Positions 23,629 to 35,400 of a stretch of DNA of 64,000 nucleotides are shown here, piece after piece. The notes beneath the pieces were generated by a model. It was not told where the DNA came from. It did no database searches and was given only the letters and a program-made list of their open reading frames with translations. Each line of letters begins with the position of its first letter. Position 1 is the stretch's first letter. Source of the stretch: Krasilnikovozyma curviuscula. Its lineage: Eukaryota; Basidiomycota; Tremellomycetes; Cystofilobasidiales; Mrakiaceae. The translations under genes and the position numbers were made by a program. The stretch spans positions 23,970 to 87,969 of the forward strand of contig MVAQ01000072.1 in NCBI GenBank assembly GCA_014825775.1, written 5' to 3'.

Positions 23629-25602
23629 TTAAGAAATGTCTCCAAACACCCGTTCTAAGAACACTTTCTGGAGGACATTCTTTCCTGGAGTTTTGATCAA
23701 GATCTCGACCCCAGACTGCAGTTCTTGCAGTGCTGGGGATGTCGACACTACGGTTGAAGAGGCTGTCGAGTGAATTCCACCATGAGACCGAATCTCACCA
23801 AGAGTTTCGTTCGTGCCACTAGGCAGAAGGAAAGACAATCAGCAGCGGCACGACAGTGACAAGAGACAACAAGTTTTTCTTACCGTCGATCAACAACACA
23901 GTAGCCCTTCGTCAGCTTTCCTTCGGTCTCGATCTGGAACAACCTCCTCCTCGACTGCCATCCGTCCCGCAACGAAGACATGACTCCCTTCAGTGCCGAC
24001 AACGACAAGGGGTTGTTGATGACGAACCACACGACGCAGATATCATGCATCTCCATCTCGTCTGCGCAACCTAGATCGTGCATAATGACCCTCACACGTC
24101 TCAGGAAGGACGACGTGAATTCTTTCACTCGGCGCCCGACGACATCTTCATCGGACACATCGTCGTGGATCAGCAGGGGGAAGGGGATCGTGTGTGGGGA
24201 TGTGATGTCTAATGGGAGACTGATCAGTCTGAGCTCAGGTCCTCCAGCCTTCGCATCAGCTGGTGAGGAGGAAGACGCGTCGAGGAGGATGGTTGCTGCA
24301 ATCGGATCGGCAAAGCAGTTGAATTCGGCACCTGTGTTTGCATGCATGCCACGAGTTGACAACAAGTAGATGATGGTGTGTTCAAGACCGCACAAGAATA
24401 AAAAAAGATGATGATGTGAATTGAAGGAAAAGTCAGCGAACTGGATAGATGTGAAGGAAGTGAGGTCGAGGCATACATGGCGTGGTGTTTCCAGGAACAT
24501 CTATGGCTGCTCCCATCTAGATGAGAGTGTATCGCGAGATGTGAATCCACACTTCAGAACCATTCAAAGACACAATGAACTAGATGCCAGCTTACCCATA
24601 CGATTCGACCTACGCGTCGAAAGATGGTTGGGTTCGTTCGATAAGCCAGAGCCAGGTTAGTGACTGATGTGGTTCACAGATGGGACCCAAATGCGAATAG
24701 AAATAAAAAATGGAAATTCATTAGCCGAACGGCATCTGGTCAAGGCTAATCTTGGCGTTGACGCACGAGGACCGAGTGCCATGATCGTGACTGTTCCTTC
24801 ATCTTCCTTCTCCAAGACTTCCAACATCACCTCATACGCTTCCTTCATGCTAAGTTTGAGGAGTGGGTTGACTGATGAGATCAAGTCTGAGTCGGTCCAC
24901 GGAGATAATGCTGATGATGAGGATGATGAAACATTATATTCTGGGTGAGTGGTGGAGATTGATGAAAGGCCGTCTGGGCCATGCTGTTGATACCGGAAAA
25001 AGTAATGAGGATAAGAGAGTAATTGCCAAAAGGACCAAAAAGTATCAGTTGAAGCGGAAAGTAAACAAAGCCGCTTATCGAAACTTCGGCATCTGGAATG
25101 AAAGGGATATACGAACAAAATATTCTGCTACTTCACGCTCCTCAACAGACACATCCAGAGGTCCATCTGCACCTTGTGCTATGGTAATAGGTTCTCCATT
25201 ATTGATATTGTCGTAGTACCGGGAGGATGAGGACGATGCAGACGATTGAGGGAAAGGCTGGTTATTGAGCACTTTGAATAATTTAAGCAGGTTTGAAGAG
25301 GTGTTATCTAACGTTGAGTTACCAAAGACGGTGGTGATTGCCAATAGCCTGATGGTGTTGTGATGATTCCATTAATGTGAGTGGAGACGAACGACTCAAC
25401 GAAAGAAGGCGGGAATAGCTTCTTACTGAAGTTCACTACTGGACGATGCTAGAGCGAATAAAATGGCAAGTACATCATCCACACCTGATGGTATTAGGCC
25501 GGGCCGAGATGGTAGAGGGCGTCAGTCAATTATGACATTGGGGAGCATTGGTAGGCCTGGCTGACCTGGGTCGGTATCGATGATAACTTTCTCCCTACCC
25601 AT
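23629..25602 (-). CDS. URH1: Inosine-uridine type nucleoside hydrolase
   Basis: Hydrolyses nucleosides to base and ribose in pyrimidine or purine salvage. The N-terminus MGREKVIIDTDPG continues after an intron into VDDVLAILFALASS, giving the DTDPGxDD calcium-binding motif. Later come LLAITTVFGNST, a QHGPDGL loop, VTIMALGP, AEFNCFADPIAA and, near the C-terminus, MHDICVV, where family members have HDPLA-type His-Asp. Relative to bacterial enzymes it has Ser/Thr-rich insertions, for example a poly-Ser run in exon 3 and another near STTHPEYN. First exon 25566-25602; the last exon (23629-23838) is joined after a donor near 23880 and encodes GTNETLGEIRSHGG to the stop. It is convergent with RIF1, with only 191 bases between the stops. 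Yeast Urh1 is the closest named relative; exact substrate preference is unknown. Confidence 0.88.
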
Positions 25603-26505
25603 TGATCTGAATCAGATCAAGAATTTGTTGTCGTTGAAAGCAGGGAAGGTGTAGTGACGATATTGAACGTCAAGAGGACGTGTCGACGTGTCTTGACCTT
25701 CGATTGTCGCCACACCTCGAAAGACCGGCTGGGAGCATCACAGGCTCGAATGAGTTCTTTGAGCTTGATCCTCATAATCGTTTGTATTCTATAAGTGCGA
25801 GTGATCCGGCGGGATATAGTTTCTTTAGTGGCAAACGTAAACAACGTCGTCCCGTCCCCATAATCATTCTCAAATCAGCTAATTTAGCTACAAACCAACG
25901 CTTTGGTGATTTATTTGAACCTCATAGCTGTGACATGAACTGTATTGTGACGCAGAGGGGGGAAATGTGGTGTGACCAGTACGATGCTTTGAGCAAGATC
26001 CCCAGGAACAGTTACTAGCGCTCCACAGCACCTTGTCTAGTAGATCCAGTTGACATGTTCAATAATACCCTACGCAAGTTGAACACTTTCCATCGTAAGC
26101 AACAACACTCGCATGTCTTTGTTTACCTGCGCCACTACCAACAGAATCTAACAACGACTAGACTTCTTCTCTAAATATTTTGCATTGCGAGACAGAGCGG
26201 TGTGAAGCATGTCTCTTGACTCAACATCACAGACGAAGTACTCAAGTCACCCTAAATATGTTTCTCCTCAAAACTGTATAGCCGTCAGGCGTGAGAAAAA
26301 TTGTTGCTGTCAGACGCAATAGTTCCAGACGTTTCTATGATTTCCTGTTTGAGCGATCTCGTGCCTTCCCAATTTGGTCGCCCCGTTGCCTCAGCGCCTC
26401 CGTCGACCAAAAATTCCTCCAGTGTGCTCCTACTCCTCACCTCAGTTCTCAACTCTCGTCACCCCCTCAACAACAACCTTCAAGAAAATCTAAAAGGTCG
26501 CAGTC
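25603..26505. promoter_or_regulatory. Divergent upstream region between URH1 and RPS27
   Basis: About 900 bases between head-to-head genes. It must hold both promoters and leaders. A 112-codon plus-strand frame at 25680-26018 shows no family resemblance and overlaps the likely promoter, so it was not called. Confidence 0.5.
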
Positions 26506-27555
26506 ATGGTGAGTACCAAGCACTCTGGATAAAATGGATTCAAAAGGGTAGAAGTAGAAGGGAATGAAGTCGACGAGGAAGTTGGAAATCAAATGGGAAT
26601 CCTGATCCTTTTCCTGGGTGACTGACACTAACTTTGGCTGTTACCCTCTCTCTATATGTAGACTCTCGCCATCGATCTCCTGAACCCATCGTCTGAGGCT
26701 GAACTCCGAAAGCACAAGTTGAAGAGATTGGTGCAAAGCCCTAACTCCTTCTTCATGGTACGTTTCTGCTTTCCGCTTTTCTTAACACATGATCCGAAGA
26801 CGAATAGCAGAAGATACAGCATCCGATCCAATTCGTCCATCCATCGAAGCCAATAGCCTGGCAGCAGAAGAAACAGGCAGGAGGTTCGCGACCGGGGCTG
26901 TAGGCGTGCTAAAGTTTCGCGGTGGAGGGTCGGCCTCGAGTCAAACGAAATCGAAGGATCCGAAGGAGTGTGAGATGCTCGCCGTATGATAGACTCGATC
27001 GGGTTGATTATGTTGCTGCTTTTCTTGGATCGTTTACTGTGTTGGCTTTCTCTCGGTTCAACTTGACACTGTGCTAACCATTTTGTCTCGTTCTTTCCTT
27101 CTGTTCCACGTCCTTCTCTGAAACTTTCACCTGTTCCAATCCACAATTCCATCCCAATTCAATGCTACTACAACGTCTTTGTTTTCGATGAATCATTCGA
27201 CACTACTACAGGACGTAAAATGCCCAGGATGTTTCCAAATCACCACCGTCTTCTCCCACGCTTCTACCGCCGTCCAGTGTGGTTCTTGCCAAACCATCCT
27301 TTGCCAGGTACGTTGAAGGATTCTTTTCCGTCTCGGAGGGAACAGGAGGTCGACGAGGGCTTCTGAGGTTTGAGGAAAGGTGCTGCAGGCGTCAGAGCCT
27401 ATTCACCGTCCTCCCTTTTTGTCGTCCCTTTTACTTCCTCATTGATTTCACGTTATTACTTTTACTGACCTTTTCCCTATTTTCTTCTATTCTTTTAGCC
27501 AAAGGGTGGTAAGGCCCGTCTCACTGAGGGCTGCTCATTCAGACGCAAGAACTAA
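26506..27555 (+). CDS. RPS27: 40S ribosomal protein eS27
   Basis: Cytosolic small-subunit ribosomal protein of 82-84 residues. The spliced product reads [21 protein letters not shown], in pieces, then the C4 zinc ribbon CPGC ... CGSC and the terminal [11 protein letters not shown], matching eS27 almost throughout. The first exon contains only the ATG (26506-26508). Exon 2 is 26662-26757, exon 3 is about 27212-27308 and exon 4 about 27500-27555. Intron 2 is about 454 nt and intron 3 about 190 nt, far longer than introns elsewhere in the window. That is common in ribosomal-protein genes and can signal expression control or a hosted RNA. Confidence 0.96.
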
Positions 27556-28361
27556 AATCCTCCAGCGTATCTCAAAACCGATGGATCAATAGAACGTGTT
27601 GCGTTCGTTGTGGGTCGGAAACGGGTTGTGTTGACGATTGGATTTCGGTATTTTCTTTGTGTCCATTGCATGAGAGGAGAGGGTCGTTTTACACTTTATA
27701 GCGATATCGTGTAGAGCTTTTATCACTACCTATCTTTGAATCCAAAGCAAGCCTATTGTAAGAGCAAAGTGTACATCGTGTGACAATAGTATCGGGACGG
27801 AGCGTGTTCACTTGCAGTGATATGTATTACAATGCAAAAAAAAAACGTTGAGACTGATCTGGCCTGGTGCTGAGATTCAACAGCTGCCATCGTTGAACCG
27901 CCAGAAGCTGAGCCAACGAGGTAGAAGAAGAGGATAAGAAAGGGTGTCACTTTAGTATGCACTGAATTGAATCGCAAGTTACAAGAGCGACGATGGATTG
28001 CCAGGCGCGATTGTTGCTTCGAAGTAATCCTTCTGACGCTGCTCCTCACTTCAAAGATCAGATCAGGAAAAGGGGTGCTTTTTGGATTCAAAGAGAATCT
28101 TAACTTTGATTGGAAAACGGGGGTTAAGAAATTGCGCTAGAAGGTAGGGACAGTCGCTTAGCTCGACAAGAGAATTACGAACTGGAACCATCATCGGGTT
28201 TCTACATTGGCTGTAAGAACCGCTTCAGCTAAAGAAAGATAAACACAATATGACAACGTCTCGCTGTGTTCACGAGTCAATTCGTCTTTTCCACCCTTCT
28301 CCGGTGCGGTCTCTCTTCCCACATCTACATGCAACTTCTCTCGCTGCTCACAAGCATTCCC
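27556..28361. other. Convergent 3' region between RPS27 and ENT3
   Basis: About 800 bases between two converging stops. It contains an A-run at about 27836-27844. No coding frame with family resemblance was found. Confidence 0.55.
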
Positions 28362-30766
28362 TTAGAGCAGCAAATCATCATCTCCACCCCATCCACCACT
28401 GGCAGTAGCAGGAGCAGCTGTAGACTGAGGTGCCGAAGTAGCAGCAGCTCCTTTGGCGGGAGCGGCCCCCCAAATGCTCGCGTTGCCCTTCTCTCTCTCT
28501 AGATCCTTGATGGTCTTTCCAGCAGTACCGCCACCAGCAGAAGCCTTTGGAACACTGCCCATTGATCCAAGAGACGATGACCACAGATCGTCGAATCCTC
28601 CCAAGCCGCTCGCAGCTGTAGTCGCCGTTTTATTGGCCGCGGTCGAAGCGGACGAAGGAGTGGACGAGTAGTTTGGACGAGGAGCGGTGTAGCTTGGAGT
28701 TTGTTGTAAAGGAGCTGGAGAAATTGGTGCTGTATTGAAGAAGTTGTTTGGGGGTGGTTGGTGAGGTTGAAGAGGAGCGGCGCTAAAAGATGAGAAGAGG
28801 TCATTCTTGGCGGCCGAAGTTGTGGACACGGAGGGTGACTGGATGGGTGGTGATGGTAGTGACGATTCAAAGTCGCCGAAGTCATCGTCGAGAGATGGTT
28901 TGGCAGCATGTCCCTTGGCTGAAGGTGCTGCAGGAGTTGGTGCTGAAGAGAAAGCTACAGAACGAAAACCAAGGTATGTTGAAGTGGTATAAAGCTTCAA
29001 GAGTCAGAGCTGATACTTACCAGTGAAAGAATCATTTCCAGCATCATCGTCGTCACCGAAGAAATCCAATAACTCGGTCGCCTTCTTGGCTTGCGCTGGA
29101 ACTGGAGCGGTAGCAGTCGGTGGAGCAGGAGCAGCTTTAGCAGCAGATCTACTGGACAAAGGCGCCTGTCTTGAAGAAGGCGGTGGAGGTGGTGGGGAGT
29201 TCGACCTGATGTCGTCGTCACCAGCATCGTACTCGTCAAAGGCGCCAGGCTTAGACTCGTCCCTGAATCCAGATCCCCCTCCAGAACCTCCGTAGTGTCC
29301 GGTAGATGATGATGACTCGCCGTATCGGTTGATTCCACCTGAAGAATTTATCGAGTAGTCGTCTGCTCTCGAAGAAATTGAGTCTGAACCGAATCCACCG
29401 TAACGACTCCCTCCGCTCTGGAAGGAGAAACCGCCGCTCGATCCATCGTTTCCAACACCTGTGTATTTGGCTCTGTTTTCACGAGCTTTTCTACGTTCTG
29501 ATCGGATCTTGTCGACATCGGAAAGGAGGAGGTTGAGTTCGTTAGCTCTGTTACGCACTGCGAGCCAATAGGAAAGTCAGCATTCCAGCATTCACAAATC
29601 AGAATGTAACACTGAAGACGAAAGTCAACTGACCGTTCAAGCCTTGATCTTTGCCCTTCTCGTCAATGTAGTGGAAGTTCTTGAGCATCTTGATGGTCGA
29701 AACGTGACTTCGAGCATCGTCTACAACTCGTTCTGAACCATTCTTCGTCAAATATTCCAGCAGAACAAGAGCCTGACGAAACGGGAAAGGATGTCAGTGA
29801 TACGCAGAGATGGTAGATACGCCTGATGCTCATACAGAAGCCAAAGGAATGTGCTCTCACCTTGTAGATCTGTCTCCATTCTCTGGCTTCCTTCTCCATA
29901 AACCTTCTGTAGATTGTTGGCATGATCTCATTGAAATCTTGGCTGTATCATGCACGAGAAGGAACAGGAACGGAAGCGAGTTGCGTCACGCTTTAGTTCT
30001 CACGAGAGTAGTCAGCTTGACGAGGGACTTACAAGTTGTGGGTACTGCATTGCAACAGTCATTTTAACGGTTCAACGAGTAATATTGACAGGAGGAGTCA
30101 GTACAGTCTTCTCGACAGAAACAGCAGGCCGCGGCACAGTGGGCACAGGCGAAGAACCCACCCTTGAGCAATCTCCTGCATTAGAGTGGACGACGCTCCC
30201 CTTGAGACAGAAGTCAATGTCAGAACCCAAGTCATATCTACACGCCAACTTTAGAACTCACCAAGCGTCGTTGTTGGTGGCTTCCAGGACCTTGGCTTGC
30301 ATCTCAGGGATGTTCAAGACCTGTTGAGTGGAACGTTTTAGCCATCGAATCAGCAATCAGGAACAACGACCGAGGTGACTCTAGTATTCATACCATGTTC
30401 TTGGCTGAAGTCACCACCGATTTCACATCGTACATCTACAGCCAATAAGACCCCATGGCAGTAGCAAGCAAGGACGCAGAGGAAGATGCGGATAGATCGT
30501 CGATGTCAGCCGTATTCTAACCGCTTCAAGGTCACAATCAAGCAGCAATACCTACAGTGATTTCACTAGCTGCATCACATAGAGGGGAATAGATCAGCAT
30601 GACCCCGAAGGAGACGTAACACCTCCAACAAAAGAGGGGGGAGACTTACCTTGTTTCGCCAGCCTCTCTGAAGAAAGACAGCACACCCAAACTTAAGCGT
30701 AGAAGTAAATGATGCACATCAAGGGAAATTGAACGTACCTGCTGCTTCACTCAGAGCGTTAAACAT
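28362..30766 (-). CDS. ENT3: ENTH-domain epsin (Ent3/epsinR type)
   Basis: Clathrin adaptor for trans-Golgi/endosome traffic that binds phosphoinositides through its ENTH domain. The ENTH domain is spread over many small exons: MFNALSEAAERLAKQ, SEIT, MYDVKSVVTSAKNM, VLNIPEMQAKVLEATNNDAW, then MPTIYRRFMEKEAREWRQIYK and KIRSERRKARENRAKYTGV. The rest is a Gly/Ser-rich and Pro-rich linker with acidic patches (LDFFGDDDDAGN, LDDDFGDFE, GGFDDLW, GGWGGDDDLL) that look like clathrin and adaptor (gamma-ear) binding motifs. Among the first exons, 30650-30667 is 18 nt and 30556-30569 is 14 nt. Start at 30766 is the first ATG of the domain. It is divergent from the next gene. Total about 530 residues. Confidence 0.9.
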
Positions 30767-31056
30767 GGCGAAGCTACGATTTCTGGGACGGGGGGTCGAT
30801 GTCGGGAACGACTTTGAGCGCTCGATTTCCAGCGCGAAGTCTGCCAGGTTGCGATGCATTGGCTGACAGTCATCCATCTCCATAACTCGCAATCTTTCAT
30901 CACAGAATGAGCTTGGCTACCAAACGGATACGAATTTTTGCTTTCAAACTTCCAAGAGGTGAACAGGTCAGTTATCATTAGGTCCTTCTTCGCCCCGCGT
31001 CCCCCTACCCTGCTGAGCTCGTTGGCTCTTGGAAATTGCAGCTCTACTACCCAGTA
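30767..31056. promoter_or_regulatory. Divergent promoter of ENT3 and the K+/H+-exchange-related gene
   Basis: 290 bases separate the two start codons, so both promoters must share it. No clear TATA element was found. A minus-strand frame reading through it is not supported as coding. Confidence 0.5.
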
Positions 31057-32207
31057 ATGCCGCCTGCAAAACCTAACGAAACCCAAGGAGATGAGTCCAA
31101 GCTATTGACCATCCCAAGGTCGATGCCAGAAGTACAGCAGAAGCTGCAACTGGTGCGTCCCGCGAACGAATATGACGACGAGATCACTGCACCACCCGAC
31201 ACGTTTCTTACCTAGACTTCCCTTTTATGATGCGTTCTGCAGGTAATAAATAAGAGTGTAGTGAGTACAGGGCTAGTCATGAGCTTCAACTAAGTCAGGC
31301 GGGGTACTGACTAGCCCATTATTACCTGTGGTGCGTTTATTTTACTCTCAGGCGGCTTGGGATGCGATGGGTGAAGCTCCTCAAACTTCATGGAAGCACA
31401 AGTTGTACACTAGAGGAGAGCAGATGATGGATCAAGTAGATGGCTTGGAGTTTATGTTGAAAAGCGTCGATCCAGCAGTGGGCCCACCTGTCCAGGAGGA
31501 TGAGGCACGTGTAGGAAAACAACAACCTAAGCGGATTCAAAGTAAAGAGCAACCTCAGGATATTGACTCTTCGAAGGTTAGCGGTCATAAACGTTATAGA
31601 AACTGTGCCTGGACAGTCTGCTGATAATGAGCTTTTATTTATCTCCTAGGTACCGTTCATCTTCTCCAAATCAATGGAGTACCAAGTGGTCTTAGACGAC
31701 TTTAAAGCCCAGCTCATCCACAGAATTCCTTTTCATCACAAGAAATTCGTGCAGAGTTGTTGGTTGATACCTGGTAAGCGTATCTTTCTTCATCAGCCCC
31801 GCCCACTGTGTCACTTGCTCACCGCTACCCGACAATTCTTCTTCTCCAGTCACATTTCCGTTCGCCATTGTCCCGGTGATACCAAACCTCCCACTGGCTT
31901 TCATGATGTGAGACCCCTCCCCAATCCTCGCTGGCGCTTTCCTGCTCACACTCGCATTGTCCTTTCTAGATGGAGAGCCTGGAGCCATTACAAAGCCGAA
32001 AAGGGAGCCAAATATCTCCTTGCATTATCTTCCCAAGAAACACCAACTACCCTCCTGATTCCTACAAAGTCAGACGAAGACCTCACCCTGAAGTCGCTCG
32101 AAGATGTTCACCGATTCGTCAAAGCGCAAGGCTTCACAGTGCAGGAAGAAATCATGTTAAATAGAGTTCTGAAACAGAAATTAGACAAAGCTAAGAAGAC
32201 AGAGTAG
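31057..32207 (+). CDS. Mitochondrial K+/H+ exchange-related protein (Mit_KHE1 family)
   Basis: About 245-residue protein of the family containing yeast YDL183C, an inner-membrane protein linked to mitochondrial potassium/proton exchange. The recognisable core is FHHKKFVQSCWLIP then VTFPFAIVPVIPNLPLAF, a hydrophobic stretch with Pro residues, followed by WRAWSHYKAEKGAKYL. The C-terminal part is soluble and charged (LKSLEDVHRFVKAQG). Exon 1 starts at 31057 (MPPAKPNETQG) and ends near 31150. Exon 2 starts at 31352 (AAWDAMGEAP). Exon 3 begins near 31651, exon 4 near 31851 and the last near 31970. No obvious N-terminal presequence is visible, so the true start could be different. Molecular function in the family is still poorly defined. 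Confidence 0.75.
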
Positions 32208-32498
32208 ATAAGGGGGGCTCTTGCAGCTTGCACAAATGGTTTTTGTTGTACAATTTGTGTGTCACGACATCAAATTATGAGTTTCTAGTTTTGAGTTTGC
32301 AAGCTTCTCTGATTTCGAAAGAAAAATAGTATACTGCATATTTTCAAATGTAGAAAGCGGAACCCAGAACACAGTGCAATGAAGTACAGAAGAAGAACAA
32401 GAAGAAGATGGGTCGTCAAGTAAAGTGCGTGAAGTGAAGTTACATGGTGGTGCTCTTATGTGAGTGTTTCTAATGCAAAACCAATATCAACCACAACA

Positions 32499-35400
32499 TC
32501 AGTCAACACTGATGGCATGATCCCTCGAAGAGCCTTTGTTTGTATCTATGGGATGGGAGGTTGGGTGGCCAGCAGCAGGGATTTTGGGTTCTTTGGGTGA
32601 GGGTGCTGCTGAGGCTACTGACGTCGATTTCGTAGGTCGAGCAGGATCTGACCCTTGTGCTTCTGGGAATCCTAATTTATTCTGGTAGTTTTGCCCCTTT
32701 CTCTGTTGATATAGTTGTTGTTGCTGTGGTGGGTGTTGTGGTGGAGGAGGCGGTGGTGATGGTAAAGGTGACAGGTCCATGTCAACGTCCAACAATTCTT
32801 GTCCAGAAGAAACAAGAATGCGCTTAGAAGATGGGAGTGCTGATGGCGAGTCAATATGGGACGTCTTGTCCTGAGGAGGGTCCTGCATCGTGAAGTCTTC
32901 ATCGTCCACATTCTCTCCTCCAGAATCTACCATCACCACATCATCATCATTGACCAAAGATATCGTTGTGGGGAATTGTGACTCCATAGGCTTGTCAGTG
33001 TCTGTCGAAGGGCTCAAGTTGGGACCCAAGGACTGTTCCCGCTCCTTGATCGTCGAGGTGGTAGTTGATGACCCTTCAGGCAAGGAGTAAAAGGGCGACT
33101 TCTTGGACGTTGTCGCTTGTTGTGCATCAATATTGACCCTCTCATCATCAACGATCTCTATTGCATCGTTGGAGTCCAATTTGCGCGACCTTTTCGACCT
33201 CGACTGGTCGGATGTAACTTCCGCCACAGCAGAATCTTTATGTTGACGTTTCTTTGGCTGGCTTGCTGCAGCTGAGGCAGACGTGGGAAGTTGAGGTGAA
33301 CGCGAGCTTTCATTCACAACCGTTAAGGGCGATGATTGGTGCTTAGGGGACGACGCAGGTAGAGGTGGCGGTGCTGGATCTGCTGTTTTCGAGAGTTCTA
33401 CAGGGCCAGAATTGTGATCGCTGTCAGGAACGAGAGAAGAAGAACCATGTTTGACACCAGATACTGAAGGTTCCGCCACCGTAACCAGAGCTGATGAATG
33501 TTGAGGTTTTTGTGATAGCTGAGGAGAGGAGGCTTTGCCATTGTTGGCATCAATACTTTCCTTCTTCTTCTTTTCCTTTTTCAACTTTGCTTCTTCCCAC
33601 TCATTCGTCAGAGTGTCAAGTTCTGCCACAAGCTGACCACGCTTCTCCTTCAGGTGAACACCGTTCCAGTTCTCGATGACTGTTTCTTTGGAAAGTTTGG
33701 TTCTGGACCTTCCTTTTGTCAGGGGTATCTCAGCCTATCAATGGAAGACAGTGGGTGAGCTATTGCTTACCGGGAGCAATATTTTCAGTTAGAAAATGTT
33801 CACTTACTTTCATGATGTCAAACATCTTGTCTGGGTCTTCCAGAAACACTTGAGCGAAGTGAAGGAGATAAACACCGCAATTGATGAAGTCTCCCTGATG
33901 AGGTACCTTGAAGAGAAATCAAAGGTTAGAAAGTCGTCAAAAACATCTTGTACAGTAGGAAAGGAAAGATGCTGACAGAGGCATCTGTGCTTTTGAAGTT
34001 GGGATTCCCAGTTGAAGGTAAAATGAAGCCGGGAACTCTAGCTTTCGCTTCAGCAAGGAGATAATCTTTAAGAACTCTGATAGCTGATGGGTGTTTATTA
34101 GAGAGAGAGTCCAGTGTGAAAATAAGAGTGCTACGATAGAGGCAGGGTCAGATCTACATGGACGCGAAAGATAAGCTTCAGCTGAAACTCACTTTTCTTT
34201 CGAGGATATTACAGGCAGTTCCTCATTTTGAGGTTCTTCCTCTTCGGAATTACCATTGACCACTTTATCAACTTCCGTCACATCGATTTCGTCGTCTGAC
34301 TTATCCATGCGGGCCTCACTCTCAGGAAAAAGGTCGATCGGATCAGGACTCGACTGAGAGATCATCGTCGAAGATTTGTCCTTCTTGGATAAATTTTTTA
34401 CTTTGACGCCATACCCAGGTTCAAGGACTATCTCATCTTGTGGCTCTTGTACTGAAAGCTCTTCATTAGACAGTGAAGCCTTGGGGGCTCTTTGCGGACG
34501 AGCTGATGGTGGATTTAAGGACACAGGTGTGGATGGAGCAGTTTCAAGCATGTACCTGGGGTTGCAAATAATAGCTAGATACCAGTGGAAGCTGAAGAGG
34601 ACGAGAACACAAAGGAAAGTCAGACAACAGGGCATGCTTTTGTTGAGACAAGGGATCAAACTCACTGTTCATTGATAGGGACGAGAATATATTTCTTCTC
34701 AAAGAGATCAATGTTTGTGGTCCATTTTTTGACAGCTTCGTAATTGATTTTGGCGCTCCTGTGATGAAGGAGAATGCAGTGAGTTTAAAGGCACGGTAGC
34801 GGCTCCGACAAACGAGGCGTACTTGTCCTTCGATTTTTCGGTCAACTTCTTGTAGAGGAAGGAATTGAATATGTAGATCTGGCTGGCAATTTGTGGACTT
34901 CTCAGTCGTAGCTCCTTCTCAAGCACCCTGTAGCATAGCATCGATGAGCATCTATTTCTGAGCGAGGTGTTAAAAACGAAAAGGATGTCTTACTTGAGCT
35001 TCCACTCTATTACTGTGTCATTTAGGAAATCGTCGTCCTTGACTCGATTGTATTCTCCGAATGTAATGCTGATTTCGCCCCGGCCAACTGGTGGATAAAC
35101 ACATTTCCTGTAGACAAAACGATTTAGGGACAAAGCCCACCACACAGAGCTGAGGATAATTACTCACGTCACATGGTCATTCCCCTGCTTGTCTGGCGCT
35201 TTTCGTGAAGAAGTCCGAGTGGCCGGCAGAGTCTGTTGAGCATCCAGAGCTATTGTATCAGAAAATCGAGTCTTCGGTTTTGGTCTGGTTTTCAGTACAG
35301 CGTTGGTTTCTGTTCCCGAGGAGACTACAGCCAACGGACTAGAGGAGAAGCGAGGGTCAGTTCATAATTCCATTCAGACATTTTGCAAACAGGAAGTTAC

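Noticed and set aside
25680..26018. 112-codon plus-strand frame between URH1 and RPS27
   Set aside because: No family resemblance, lies in a region that must hold both promoters.
26652..27152. Minus-strand 166-codon frame over RPS27 exon 2 and intron 2
   Set aside because: Overlaps a conserved exon antisense and shows no family features; no promoter signal seen.
26758..27211. C/D-box snoRNA in the long RPS27 intron
   Set aside because: No convincing RTGATGA ... CTGA pair flanked by a terminal stem was found by eye.
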